Positions 30,884 to 42,500 of a stretch of 64,000 nt of DNA are shown here, in pieces. The position numbers were made by a program, and so were the translations under genes. The notes beneath the pieces are model-generated. The model saw only the letters and a list, made by a program, of their open reading frames with translations, was not told where the DNA came from and did not search any database. The DNA is from Branchiostoma floridae. Its lineage: Eukaryota; Chordata; Leptocardii; Amphioxiformes; Branchiostomatidae. Position 1 is the first letter of the stretch; the number at the start of each line of letters is the position of its first letter. Where the stretch lies: NCBI RefSeq assembly GCF_000003815.2, contig NC_049979.1, positions 11,750,471-11,814,470 on the forward strand, written 5' to 3'.

Positions 30884-33800
30884 ATGGATCCTGGTGGTGT
30901 GCAACCCAGGCCTGATTCCGCCCTCTCTGAAAGATACACGTACATGTCCAAACTCAAGGACAAGCCCAAAGAGATGCCACTCGAGAGCAACCCCCCTACG
31001 TACGAAGAACACGTGAAGCGTCGTACTGATCAGAGCACCCCCTCGCCCACCAACACTTCCCTCTCGCTGGGCCAGGGGGCACCAGAGGGAAGACTTGTGC
31101 TTCAGGATGACCAACAAAACAGGGGTATTGAGAGTGAGGAGGAGGGATACCTGAAGCCCACGAGTTCTAGGAAAACTGCAGCCGTGAAACCTGCTCCTAG
31201 AGTGGACGGAGGGACGCAGATGGAGATGGCTACGCTACAGAATCTTGCCCATGCCAGTAGGCCAGAGTATGGACAGAACCTTGGACAAAATGCTCTGACT
31301 ATTATTCCTGGACAAGATGATATGAGGGCTGGCCAGTTGCAACCTGTTCCCATGGGGCTACTGCTTAGAGACAGACAAGGTGTGCCCAACAGCACACCTG
31401 CTGCATCTGACGGACACCTGGTTCTCCGGCAGCCAGGAGACAGGAGAAGTGTGCAAGGTGTGGAGAATGTAGCCTATCATCAGTACGAGGAGCTGCCCAA
31501 TAGGGAGGTGGACGTGGGGGGTGTGGTCCTGGGGGTGCGAGGACATGGAGGGGGGTCTGACGGGCCACAGGAGTCCCCCTACGCACAGATTGGAGACTTG
31601 GACAGGAGTTCAAAGTAAGTGCATGAAGCTACTTGGTTATGCATAACATTACATACATTTTGTAGTTGAAAACTGATAAGCCATTAGCCAAGGACTTTTA
31701 TAATAATGCTATAATTTAGCCATAATGTATACTGTGCAACTGTATACCTATATCTGCATTTTCACCTTTGAAGTCAACTAAATTTTTATATATGAGCAGA
31801 TTTCTGAGCCATTGAAATTCACTCGTGAATAGACTCAAAATTTTTCAGCGTTGTCTTAAGACTTGGTATGATATGATTAAATTTTACGTTTAATGAATTC
31901 TGCATTTGTTAACCCAACAGGAGAAAGCCCAATCCTCTGTATGTATCAGGCAGACCGGCGCGGCGCAGGAGCATAGAGAAGGGCTCCAATGGTTTGTGCA
32001 GCAGGTGTCAGGACCAGTGGCGAGGCTACCTCATCCCTGCTCTACTGTTCCTCTTCTGTGTGGTGGCCTTGCTGCTGGCCTTGCTCGCCCTCACTAATGC
32101 AGTGTCACACCAAGGTGGGTCTTCAACACGATTTTTGCTTTTTTCAAACCTTAAAGATTTGAAAACTGCATAGTCTAAATATACATACATACATGTAGAT
32201 ACATGTATCACTATTAAAGCTGCATACAATTAAGGATGCTTGTTTTCCAGTTGCATCTAGGGGGAGATGTCAGTGGGCTCTATTGTTGCAGTACCATACT
32301 GGATCTGTCAATTGAATGCTACTTTGATGATATACCTGTTTAACTTATGGGCTATAACATTACATATGCCATATGTAGGAACTTTCAGGTCCTCTGGGAT
32401 TTCATTAGGAGTTCTTAAATTGGGACCCAGCTACTTCATCTGAAATTCTGAGAATAATCTTCATGTTCCTGTTGTAGCAGGTGTCGCTGATCAGGGTGCA
32501 GACCCAGGTAGCACAGCTGCACAGACAGGTGACACCTGGAACACCTCAGTGCTGACCACCCAGCTGGCAGCTGCACTGGACAGGATACAACACCTGGAGA
32601 TACAGGTACATGTGTCTTTGAGACATCAATAATCTTAGTTCTTAAAGTTTATGTTTAATATTGTGGCTTTTCATTGACTTCAAAGTATTTATTTGAATCC
32701 CCAGGCAAACGGTAACCGGTCGTTTCGTTACATCGCCTTTTCGTTACAGTCGATTCGTTACATCACGAAGTCATTTCGTTACACATGGGGAAGTCATTTC
32801 GTTACACATGGGAAGGTCATTTCGTTACACTTGATTATTATCCTATCTTGGTCGCATGTTAAACGCTATAAGTGTTTTCCTGTTATCTTTTCCAGGTTGA
32901 TCTTTCTTGGTTGACATTAGAGACGTGACAGGACACTCAATTTTACGTTTGGTTTTGGTAATTGTTTGTTTTTTATCGTTCGGTTTTCTTCCGTTCCGTG
33001 ATACCAATAGACACATATCATTCATCCCTAACACGTCCCTGTTTCTCATATCTCTCTACTAACACTGTTCAATGTTTCTATATCTTCAAGAAAGGGTATT
33101 CGATTAAGTTTTTACCGGGGAAATGCGAATTTCGGGAAAGTCGGGTAAGTCGGGGAATAATTTGCGGCTCGGCTTAGAAGAACGTTGCTGTAATGTATCT
33201 TGACCCGACTTTGCATTGAATGTTTCATATTTATATTGTCAGAAATACACAACAAGACCATTGTACCATTTGGGTTCCCCACCGACCTTTGTCCTGTATA
33301 CTATTACGGTATTCACTATTACAGTACTACGTACGTGGTGGGAAGGAGGACAATGAACCCTTGCGTCATGCAATGCATGACGGTCTAGCATCAGTTGTCG
33401 ACAAAGGGAAATATTTGTGTGCGTTGTAAGCTGCTTGGTTGTAGGAAATGTACGGAAACATTATATTTTCTCCTTCTAAACTGGCACAAACTGTCCATAG
33501 GTTTCTGTCCATACCATGTAGAAGTAGAAGAACATCTGCTATGTTACAATCACATTTGCCGCACAGGCGTAACCCACGCCAAAACAAGCGGCGCGGGCGC
33601 CATTTTGCATTATATTTAGCGTGAAAGACGGCGCTAAGTTTTAAACTTTCAGCGTAATTTGTGGACACAAGTTGTACACAAGAAGGTGAAGAGTTTATCT
33701 CTCCCATATTTACAGTAGTTCTAACTCAGAACTATGAAACGAACGTCTTATTTTCGGCATGTAAGCGGTGTTGTGTTTGCCACGGTTCTAGTCATGAAAA

Positions 33801-36800
33801 TTCCCCGCTTTATTTATTGTTGTAAACCCATTGCTGTTACAAATTCCATAGCCTTCCTTGTATTTGTAAAGACCAATACGAGTACTCAGGTAATGTATCT
33901 TGACCCGACTTTGCATTGAATGTTTCATATTTATATTGTCAGAAATACACAACAAGGCTATTGTACCATTTGGGTTCCCCATCGACCTTTGTCCTGTATA
34001 CTATTACGGTATTCACTATTACAGTACTACGTACGTGGTGGGAAGGAGGACAATGAACCCTTGCGTCATGCAATGCATGACGGTCTAGCATCAGTTGTTG
34101 GCATAAGAATATATTCGTGTGTGTTGTAGGAAATGTACGGAAACATTATATTTTCTCCGTTTAAACTGGCGCATGGGTAGTGTTTAGTAAGAAAAAAATG
34201 GTAAGGAGAGATATAAGCCTGAATTTTTTTCCTCGAAGGGGTATTGGATATCGGTTTATAGGCATTTTGTCGGCGCCGAACGGACCAGAAGCCAGACTGA
34301 GTACGAAAGTGCGTGCCCGCCGGTCTAATAAACAACAATGGGTTCTTTACTGCGCGCACTGTATATCAACGATACTAAAGGCATCTAATCGTGATTTATT
34401 GTGCACATCACAGCATATATGATAAATGATCAAGTTACTACATAACAGATATATTATGTGTAATCTCTCCTTGGTTCAGATGACCGTTCAAGCCGACATG
34501 CAGCGTGGCCCGTCAGCGCCTCCAGCGCTTAGCGGCGTTCAATATCTGCCGAAAAACAAGAAAAAGAAATTGAATTTTGAGTCCCGGCTTTTTGTTACCA
34601 CGAAAAGTAATAAATTTGTAGTAAGAAGTACTATAACGGCCTGACATTAATCTGTAACGAAATGACTTCGACATGTAACGAAAAGACTTCGTGGTGTAAC
34701 GAAATGACTTCATGGTGTAACGAAATGACTTCATGATGTAACGAAAAGACGTGTAACGAAAAGACCATGTAACGAAACGACCTGTATTCAGGCAAACACG
34801 TTGGTTGGTGATAATTTAGACTATAACAACAGCATTGGAGGTTTCATAGCCTGAGTACCATCCTCCATAGTGACTGCTGGCTTAATCCTTTCACTTGCTA
34901 ACCACGGATTAGCAGGCAAAATGATTTAGCCAATGGTCGCTATGGATAATGGTAATTAGGCTAGCGTTTTAACAGGCGTACACTGTAATCCAACATGGCC
35001 AGAATGACGTCATATGAAAATCCTGTGTATTCTAAATTTGCCACTTGCAAGTTTAGGAAAAAATGATATAGAATGAATGTTTGAAAGGATGTTGGTAAAC
35101 AAAACAGAATTGTGGTAACCGTTACATCTCGTATCTCAAGACTGCTCAAAAGGGTGCTATGACCTACTTTACCTAGCTAAGATGTTATCTTGGCTTGCTT
35201 CCTTGTCTCAGTTCCTTTTTGATTTCCTGTTGTGTTTGCCTCAGTCTGTGTCTATCTGTTTTGTATCAGAACCAACAGCTTGCTGCACAGCTCAGTGTCC
35301 TGGACAACCAGACCATGGTCAGACAAGATGACTTACAAAATCAGGTCAGTAAGAATGAAACAAACTAGAAGTCATGGTCGTGCATGTTAGCATCATGGAT
35401 TCCTGATGTGATGATTCTTCAGAATTTGAACTGTTGCTTTGTCTTGGAGATGTTTCATTGAGATAAGAGGAAATTTTAGACAGGTTTTTATAGCAAAGGT
35501 TCTGACCTTCGTCAGAGACAAACTTACAGCCAAAATACAGAAAAAAAAATGACATATTAACATTGAAGCATCGTCTATAGCACCCTATTGGACATAGTAG
35601 ATCTCACACTAGGTATTGATCATATCTCTGGATTGTAAGACAGACTGGAGGCTAATTCCTAAGTCGAAGATGAAATGAATCAATGGCTTAGATTTTAGTG
35701 TGGGGAAAGGAGTGATGCTGCTGTGCAAATATGGGTGCATATTTTTCAAAATCTAATGAGCCATCTAGATTTCTATTTTTTTCTTGTTTTAATCAAGTTT
35801 TAAAATGCCCATTTCTCTACAGTGTGCAATGTTTTGCCACTACTGGAAGCATGTGCTTCTGCTATAAGTGATGATTGTTGCTACTTTAGCTCCTGTGTTG
35901 ATAGTTCAATCTCTGTTGTGTAGCTGACTGAGCTGGAAAGGAAGCAGAACACGAGCCTCCAAAACTTGTCAAACGCAGTGGGAAGGCAGAACGGAGTGGT
36001 AGAGACACAAACCGTTTCTTCCGATTAACAATGGCCAATGTGAAGGTCACATGTTAAACACTAACATACTAACAGTGTCACTATACTCAACATCATGATA
36101 CACATCTTCATGGTGGACCATACTATCAGCAGTGATGAGGCCACACCAATTACATTTCTTGATTTTGATTTTATGAAGAATTCAAAAAAGGATACATGCT
36201 GTCAAATTTGGTCTCAACAACCATCCAAGGGACTGAAGAAAAATGATGGAGGATGGTTGTTCCAGATACGAAGGTCTTGACTATGTACAACTGGATGGAA
36301 CTTTTTTAATGTAACTTGTGGAAGTGGTTGGATAGCCCTTGAGGTTTTACTGTTGCATTTCAGAAAGGAAATATAGGCAGAATCAATTTATTTCCAGCCA
36401 TTTCCATAACATTTACTTAAAAAGTCTTTGAACCAAATAATTGATGTGGCCTTCCATACTAATCCCCATCCCAGACTAACCTGCCTCATTTCAATGCCCA
36501 TTTCATGAATATACAAACCTCTTCTTTAACCGCCAGCTCCAAGCCACAGTACAGCAGATATCCACAGTGCAGGACACTCTGCAGACAGAACTCAGCCAGC
36601 TGAACTCCAGCGTGATGGCTGAACTGGACACGGTCAGCAAGATGGAGGGTCCGCATGGGTTCAATGGCAGCCAGGGGGCTCAGGTGGGTTAATTTTTTTC
36701 AGAACATTGTCCTGTTGAGATAGTTTTGGTGGTACTGTATTTATAAGGTTGAACAAGTAGCAAACACTGAATGGGGGGAAACTTGTGTTTCAAACTAGAT

Positions 36801-37599
36801 TCAACATTTTCCGAAATGTTTTCTACCATCAAAGGTGAATGTTGATGCTAACAGTGTTGTGTTGTTACTGTAGGGACCAAGTGGCCCAGTTGGTCCAGCA
36901 GGGCCGTCAGGAGTGTCCAGGTTAGACGACTGCGAGTTCTGGGACCACAGCAGTACGTCTGACTTCCTGGGACCTACAGAACTAGACTGGCTCAGGCCTG
37001 AAGCAGTGAGTCCTTGACTCCTCTATACTGTAGTCGTTACTAGATATCGGTCATCAGTAAAGCACCAACTGGTGTGTTATGCCCTGGTGATTCATAAAAA
37101 ATGGGGCAATTTTTTGCAATCATTACAGTACAATGTACTCACAGTAGTTAACTGTAAAAATATTGCTCATGACAAGATTCACTGCACAAATGAATTACAG
37201 TCAAACCTGTATTAGGGGCCACCTCTACAGAGGGGCCACCTGTCCATAGTGGCCACTTTTTGTCGGTCCCTTGGGTATTTTATCTACAAGTTACCACCTC
37301 TATACAGAGGCCACCTGTCTATAGTGGCCAAATTTGTCCGGTCCCTTGAGTGGCCGCTATAGACAGGTTTGACTGTAATTGCACAAAGGAATCTATTTTC
37401 TGCCCAGAACCACACCATGATGGGTGTCCACTGTGCCACGGAGGGAGGGACTTACACACTCCTGGAGCACAGAGACCAGGGACAGGGGGTGTCGGAGTAC
37501 AGATGTGTTTGTTATGGAGAGGTTACTGACAAAAATCCAAATATTGACTTCCAAAGTCGTAAGTGTACAATCAACTGGTGGATGTGTCCCACTACGTAG
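30884..37599 (+). CDS. Type II membrane protein with short collagen-like stretch and Cys-rich C-terminal domain
   Basis: Eight coding exons, 30884-31614, 31921-32114, 32481-32605, 35270-35344, 35924-35998, 36537-36683, 36874-37005 and 37408-37599, splice in frame to 556 aa. The long N-terminal part (1-278) has no signal peptide and is probably cytoplasmic; it is Pro/Gln/Gly-rich with a PPTY motif (37-40, WW-domain type) and tyrosine motifs YEEL and YAQI. A CxxC (270-273) precedes one TM helix (about 280-303). The extracellular part has a heptad-like Gln/Leu-rich coiled coil (about 330-435), nine Gly-X-Y triplets (438-464, including GPSGPVGPAGPSG) and a C-terminal domain with six cysteines (469, 502, 526, 528, 546, 553) ending NWWMCPTT. 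This order resembles trimeric scavenger-receptor or membrane-collagen proteins. I cannot name an orthologue. Intron 3 is enlarged by a foldback-like transposon. Confidence 0.8.
32711..34788. mobile_element. 2.08-kb foldback-like DNA transposon, 9-bp target duplication
   Basis: Flanked by CAGGCAAAC at 32702-32710 and 34789-34797. The left end holds six spaced copies of a TTTCGTTACA motif (about 32721-32830), partly as a 20-23-bp tandem unit with an AAGTCA spacer. The right end holds seven in inverted orientation (about 34653-34785). The outer termini share GGTCGTTTCGTTACAT. Long inverted repeats built of short tandem units define foldback elements. The interior has a direct duplication (33191-33486 and 33891-34169) and no transposase-like ORF, so it is non-autonomous. 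It sits in intron 3 of the collagen-like gene. Confidence 0.85.
33191..34169 (+). repeat. Direct duplication inside the foldback-like element, 700-bp offset
   Basis: About 290 bp at 33191-33486 recur at 33891-34169 with only scattered substitutions and one deletion of about 16 bp near the right end. The 404 bp between the copies are unique within the window. The short open frames in the two copies are near-identical by descent and show no coding signature. Confidence 0.9.
34847..34963. mobile_element. 117-bp MITE with TAGCCT termini
   Basis: The left arm TAGCCTGAGTACCATCCTCC and the reverse-complemented right arm TAGCCTAATTACCATTATCC match over about 40 bp (further on CATAGYGAC). It belongs with the 28004-28184 element (TAGCCTG.GTACCATC). 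The flanking nonamers agree at 6 of 9 positions. It lies 49 bp beyond the foldback element's right target duplication. Confidence 0.75.
36140..36175 (+). mobile_element. Solo terminus of a Harbinger-like MITE
   Basis: AGGCCACACCAATTACATTTC closely matches the terminus of the complete MITE at 44857-45223 (GGCCACACCAATTTAATTTC). No matching right end is nearby, so this is a truncated copy in an intron of the collagen-like gene. Confidence 0.5.
37198..37375. mobile_element. 178-bp MITE, CAGTCAAACCTGT termini, TA target site (mariner-like)
   Basis: CAGTCAAACCTGT at the left and its reverse complement ACAGGTTTGACTG at the right are each bordered by TA. This fits Tc1/mariner-type non-autonomous elements, though other superfamilies are possible. 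The interior repeats a block containing GGCCACCTGTC-ATAGTGGCC, an internal duplication. It ends 32 bp before the last coding exon of the collagen-like gene. Confidence 0.75.
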
Positions 37600-37904
37600 C
37601 ATCACCTGTGTCATTGCAAGACAGAAACACTTGATTTACCAAAATATGCCTCTCCAGTTCCAGAGCAGGGTTCAGGGGGCCCAAGCCAAATGGAGCCCAA
37701 TCCTAAACCACTTGTTAATGACATTAAAAGCTATCTACTACTAAGAAAGATGTCCAGGTCCAAAGAAGGAAGTTCTACTGTAGTACCAAGGATAGTGGCC
37801 AGGAAGTCTAAACTTGACCTTGGTCTTCTGAAGACGTACCCACAAACCAAATATCATCATACTCCATCCAGACCACAGATATCCGGAGCAAGACAGACAG
37901 AAAG

Positions 37905-37955
<51 letters not shown>

Positions 37956-39539
37956 AACAATGCCTCCATTTTCCGTGCAAGTCTTTAGAACAGTTGGAAG
38001 AATGCTAACCTCAAATGATCCTTTCAACTTTCTGTTGTATTATTTTGCAGTAAAACAAGTGTCTTTAAAGTTTGAGTACACACTACAATGAAGCATTGAC
38101 TTTGTATATATCAAGAATATTGTAACATTTTATGATTTACAATTATTATTACTTGAATTGCAATATGTAAAAAGATTTCTAGACAGGACAGGCAAAGACA
38201 AACTCTTCCACAACAGATACAATGCATGAGATGTGTTTTTATTAGGTCTTGATGTTTTCTCGCCTGTTTGTTGCCAAGAATTAAAAAAAAATCACTGCTG
38301 GAAAGAGTATTTCATTTGCACAGCTATCAGGGAGAAGTGTTGTTGCATGTTAACTTGGCAGCCTGACTTACAGTTTGATGTCATGGTATATATCATGGTA
38401 TATATCATGCCAAAGAGAAGCTGCAAGCACTGATACCGGTAAACTATGTTCTATCTTACATGTCAGAAACTGGTATGTTCAACTAAATTTCATATCCACA
38501 AACATTTAATGTCAATCTTTCAAACTGCCAAGAGTTGAATTTCTCAGAATATTGTGAAAATATCTGTCCTTAGGGAGATGGTTACAACCATTAAATGTAA
38601 CTCAAGACAGGCTTTATTTGTGCTGTGCTGTTGTAGTCTAGTGAACGACGGACTAGGAAAAGACCTTCCCTGTTTAGATTGAAGAGAATCTGAGAGACAA
38701 ATAGGCTTACACAATAACCATTTCTTTCTGAAAGAATGGCAAATATTAAATAAGAAATCTTCTTCAACATCATAAATAATTGGAATACACTTGTCATTAC
38801 ACATGTAATGTGTGAATGTTTCATAAATTCTCATTTCTGATCCAGCCCTTCTTCCAGACATCTAGTTTATAAACCCGTTGTTTGAAATAAATGTATAAAC
38901 AACTTATAAGCAAACCTAGTGATGGTTTAGCGTAGTATGTCAGACATAAAAAAAATAAGAACAATACATTTTACTGCCCTGGCTCATTGATCACGGTTTT
39001 TGCTAGCTTTTGGTACCAGCTATTTCACAAAGATCTCCTCCTATCTTTTTCCAAAGAAAACAAAAAAGTAACTGTAATTTCCAACCAGAAAACTGGACTC
39101 AACCAAATATTCAACTGTCCAACTCCAGTCTTGTCAAGGAATAAGCAATCCACCACTTCTGTGATAGGAGTTAGACAGTTGAAAATTAGAGTTGGACAGT
39201 CAAAAATTAGAGCAAGTGTTAAAAAGTATATTTTAGCTTTGCTTCAGAATGATTTCTACCAATTCAGATGAACTTTCACCCTAAGTATATGATGCTTTGT
39301 GTCAGAAATTAGATGAAATAAGGTGGTCAGGAATAAGTAGTTAATCTGCACTGGACAGTATGCTTATACAGCTCTGACTGGTGAAATGACTTGTAGACTT
39401 CTCGTGACAAATATTGCCTCAGTGGCACAGCTAACCCATCTGTCTGCTATGTGGAAGCCATGAGAACCTTCTAGAACACTTCCACACTGGTGACAAGGCA
39501 ACAGCTGGCTCTGTATGACTGGCCAGCAGCCAACCGTGA
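37600..39539. other. Convergent 3' region, collagen-like gene and FAM98
   Basis: This stretch lies between the two stop codons and should hold both 3' UTRs. A (CA)n microsatellite occupies 37905-37953. A minus-strand AATAAA (plus 38613-38618) is a candidate FAM98 poly(A) signal and a plus-strand AATAAA at 38886-38891 could serve the collagen-like gene. No supported coding sequence. Confidence 0.45.
37905..37953. repeat. (CA)n microsatellite
   Basis: About 24 uninterrupted CA dinucleotides, about 305 bp downstream of the collagen-like stop codon. Open frames crossing it are artefacts of the repeat. Confidence 0.98.
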
Positions 39540-42500
39540 TCAACTGTAGTACACCTGCCTACCCCCCTGCTGTCCTCCGTGGTACCCCCCTCGACCCCCC
39601 TGGAACGCCTGCTCAAACTGACCCCCCTGCTGCTGGTAATGTTGCCCCCCTCGACCCCCTCCCCACCCGCCGCGACCTCTGCCGCCACGACCTCGGCCGC
39701 CACCCCTTCCGCCTCCGCGGCCGCCGCCATGGTCTCCGCCGTCCGACCAGCCTGTGTAGACAGGAGAACAAGGCAATCAGAGATGGCATTCCCTCCCCTA
39801 CTCTCATTTCCAGGCAGATATACCAGTTTGGTACATGTATAAGACAGTATCAGAGCTACCAAAGCAGTGTCCATTACTGCTCAACAACTTTATTCGTTAA
39901 TTGGAACAAAAAAAGTTGAACAGCTGTTCGAATTTTCAACAGTGGCACACGCATGCAAGTTTGAATTGTTCAAATCAAAGTATGGAGCCCAGAGTCTTAT
40001 TGTAAGATACAGAACACCGATATCAAACATAAATACAGCCAGCTGCAGGTATGACATAAATGACTGTACCTCCTTGCACTCTCCCTCCCCGAGCACTGCC
40101 TCCTCGGTCCCCACCACCTCCATACCCGCCTGGAACAGAGAAGGACCATTATAAACAATGTGTACCACTTGTCTTACATTAGTTAACCCCTAACCAGTTG
40201 TCAAAACGTTGGCTGGTGAGAAATTTTTGGTCCAATCACCATTGAAGCAGAAATATACTTATATGCATTTATTTATCTACATAATATATACGTGTACATT
40301 ATTTTCCACCATCAAACTGACCCTTTCCTGGGTAACAGTTGATGACAATTCAAGTCATATTATTATCACCCTACTTTGTCCCACATGGAGCACACTGTAA
40401 TACAGGTATGCTAAAATAAGGACAAGCTTAGCCAGTGGGACTTATACATTTGTACAAAATGTGATGTACTATACCTCTTTGACCACCTCTGCCTCCACCA
40501 AATCCTCCTGAAAACCGGAGGAAAATGTACAGATGAAAAGTGGAATTGGTGATCCTCAGATCATTACTTTGGTTTTGGTATTTTGGCAAAAGAAACATTA
40601 CTGAAGCAATTTTGCTCCCTTTCAAATGCTTACACTTTCTTACCTGTCTCATAATACAATATCAAAATGTACATTACAGATTGCTGAGATCAATGATGCA
40701 TACAAAAGGTAAAGTACTGGTAGCTAAGATGTAAAGTTATGAACAGGCTAACAAAGCAAGGCAGTAACATAGACTCTGTCCACATACCCCTGCCACCGTC
40801 CTCCCTCTTCTTGAATGCCGGCATCTCTTTTGGAGGAGGAGCTCTCTCCCAGGCACGGCCACCTCTGTCTGGGACCTGGACAGGCGCAGGACAAAACAGG
40901 GTCAATCTGGGGCAGAAAATCTACACCAGTCACAAGGGGGCTGCCAATAGCTTCATCACGTAAAATATTTCTTCGGGTACTAATTATTGGTTATGTGGAA
41001 GAAAGGCTTTAATCAGAAATGAGGCAGGATACAGACTCAGTCACATTTCAATTGGGATAACATTCTCTGTGCCACCAAAGCAGCAAGGAGTAGACGATTC
41101 ATAAACTTGGTAAAAGTACTAAAAGACGAAGCTAAAATGTCATTTGATTCAAGTGTCCAAAGAACTCTTCAAGAAACTTATTTATCTACCAGACAAAGCT
41201 AATCGCAAAAAAATAGAAACCTGTTAGAAACTACACTTGCATTTCTTTGGATGAAAAATGCTTAGATGGCAATAATGACTCCATACATATGGTTGAACTG
41301 AAGCAGAGGAGACAAATGTGATACTCACTCTGCCCATGAGGACCTTGTTGATGGCACAGTAGTGTCTTGTTGCACCGTAGGAGGTCTTCTGGATTCTGGC
41401 AATGTCTGAAAAAAGTATTTAATAAAAACAAAACAGTAAACAGAATGCTACACCTAAAAGGATGCTTCAGTCATATGCCTTAGCTCCCTAACAGTATCAT
41501 CCAATGGTCACATAATCACAAATACAATATTAGCTACAACTTGCAAATTACTGTTTAAGTAACATCTACTGACATAACTCTGTTACATGTTTCTGCCACT
41601 CTGGAAAATGCCTCTAAAGTCAAATTTAAAATGCAGCTTCCCCTACCTTCTCTTGCTGCCAGCAGATCAGCCAGTATGATGTTTGTCTGTGTGGACAGCC
41701 CCTGTCTCTTGGGTCGGAAAGCCTGGGCTACAGCATCCTCCCTCCCCTGGCAAATAAACAAAAATCGCATCAAAATAAGATTTGATAGGAAACAAACAGT
41801 TGATCTTTTGTCAAAAACACAACTAAAAACTCAGGAATAATGACACATTGTTTTTATTTGCTGATTTTGGGGTTTTGGAAAAAAAGTGACAGTTAGTTTA
41901 GTATAATATAACCAGCTGCTGGTATGTCACCTGGAAAGGCAGTTCTACACACTCACCTTTGTTCTGTCTGACCAGTTGAAAGACTGTATAGTGACGTCCA
42001 GTCGTTTCAGCAACATCTCTCGACGAATTCTGTACTCTTCTGACAACTTCCTATTAATTATGTCTAGTTGGGCCTGGAAAATGGATGGCAATCTTTTTGT
42101 ATTGTCATAATTCAATGGAATGTTCAATGTGTTTGCATGCTTGACATTATATTGACAGATCCTCAAATGTCTTTCAAATAGATTGTAAAATAAAATTTAA
42201 GACTACATTGTACAAACTTTATGATTTACAATTACATGTACATTCATTTGCAAGCATTGACACAGTAATGAGACATGAAAACTGTAAGTTCTGCTGCATT
42301 ACCTAGGAAAGCCGCCAGGGGCCCAGATTCTTATCATTTCTTCATTTTGCCGTTTAACACCAAGCAACGGACCAAATGTCATAAAAGATCCATGAAGGAC
42401 TTATCACTCTGCTGTGGGTTTGGCATGCTTACACTTGCAGTAATAAAAGTAACCACAAGATGGCGCTACACGACAGACTCACCCACTGTCCTGGGGCCAT

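Noticed and set aside
33200-34129. Pairs of similar open frames of 62-69 codons
   Set aside because: They are the two copies of the internal duplication in the foldback-like element; similarity reflects DNA duplication, not coding constraint.
37690-38091. 133-codon open frame crossing the CA repeat
   Set aside because: Its openness comes from the (CA)n tract; it follows the stop codon of the collagen-like gene and has no other coding sign.
39431-39874. 147-codon alternative frame over the FAM98 last exon
   Set aside because: It is a shadow of the GC-rich RGG-coding exon; the correct frame is fixed by the spliced reading through QQQGGQFEQAF.
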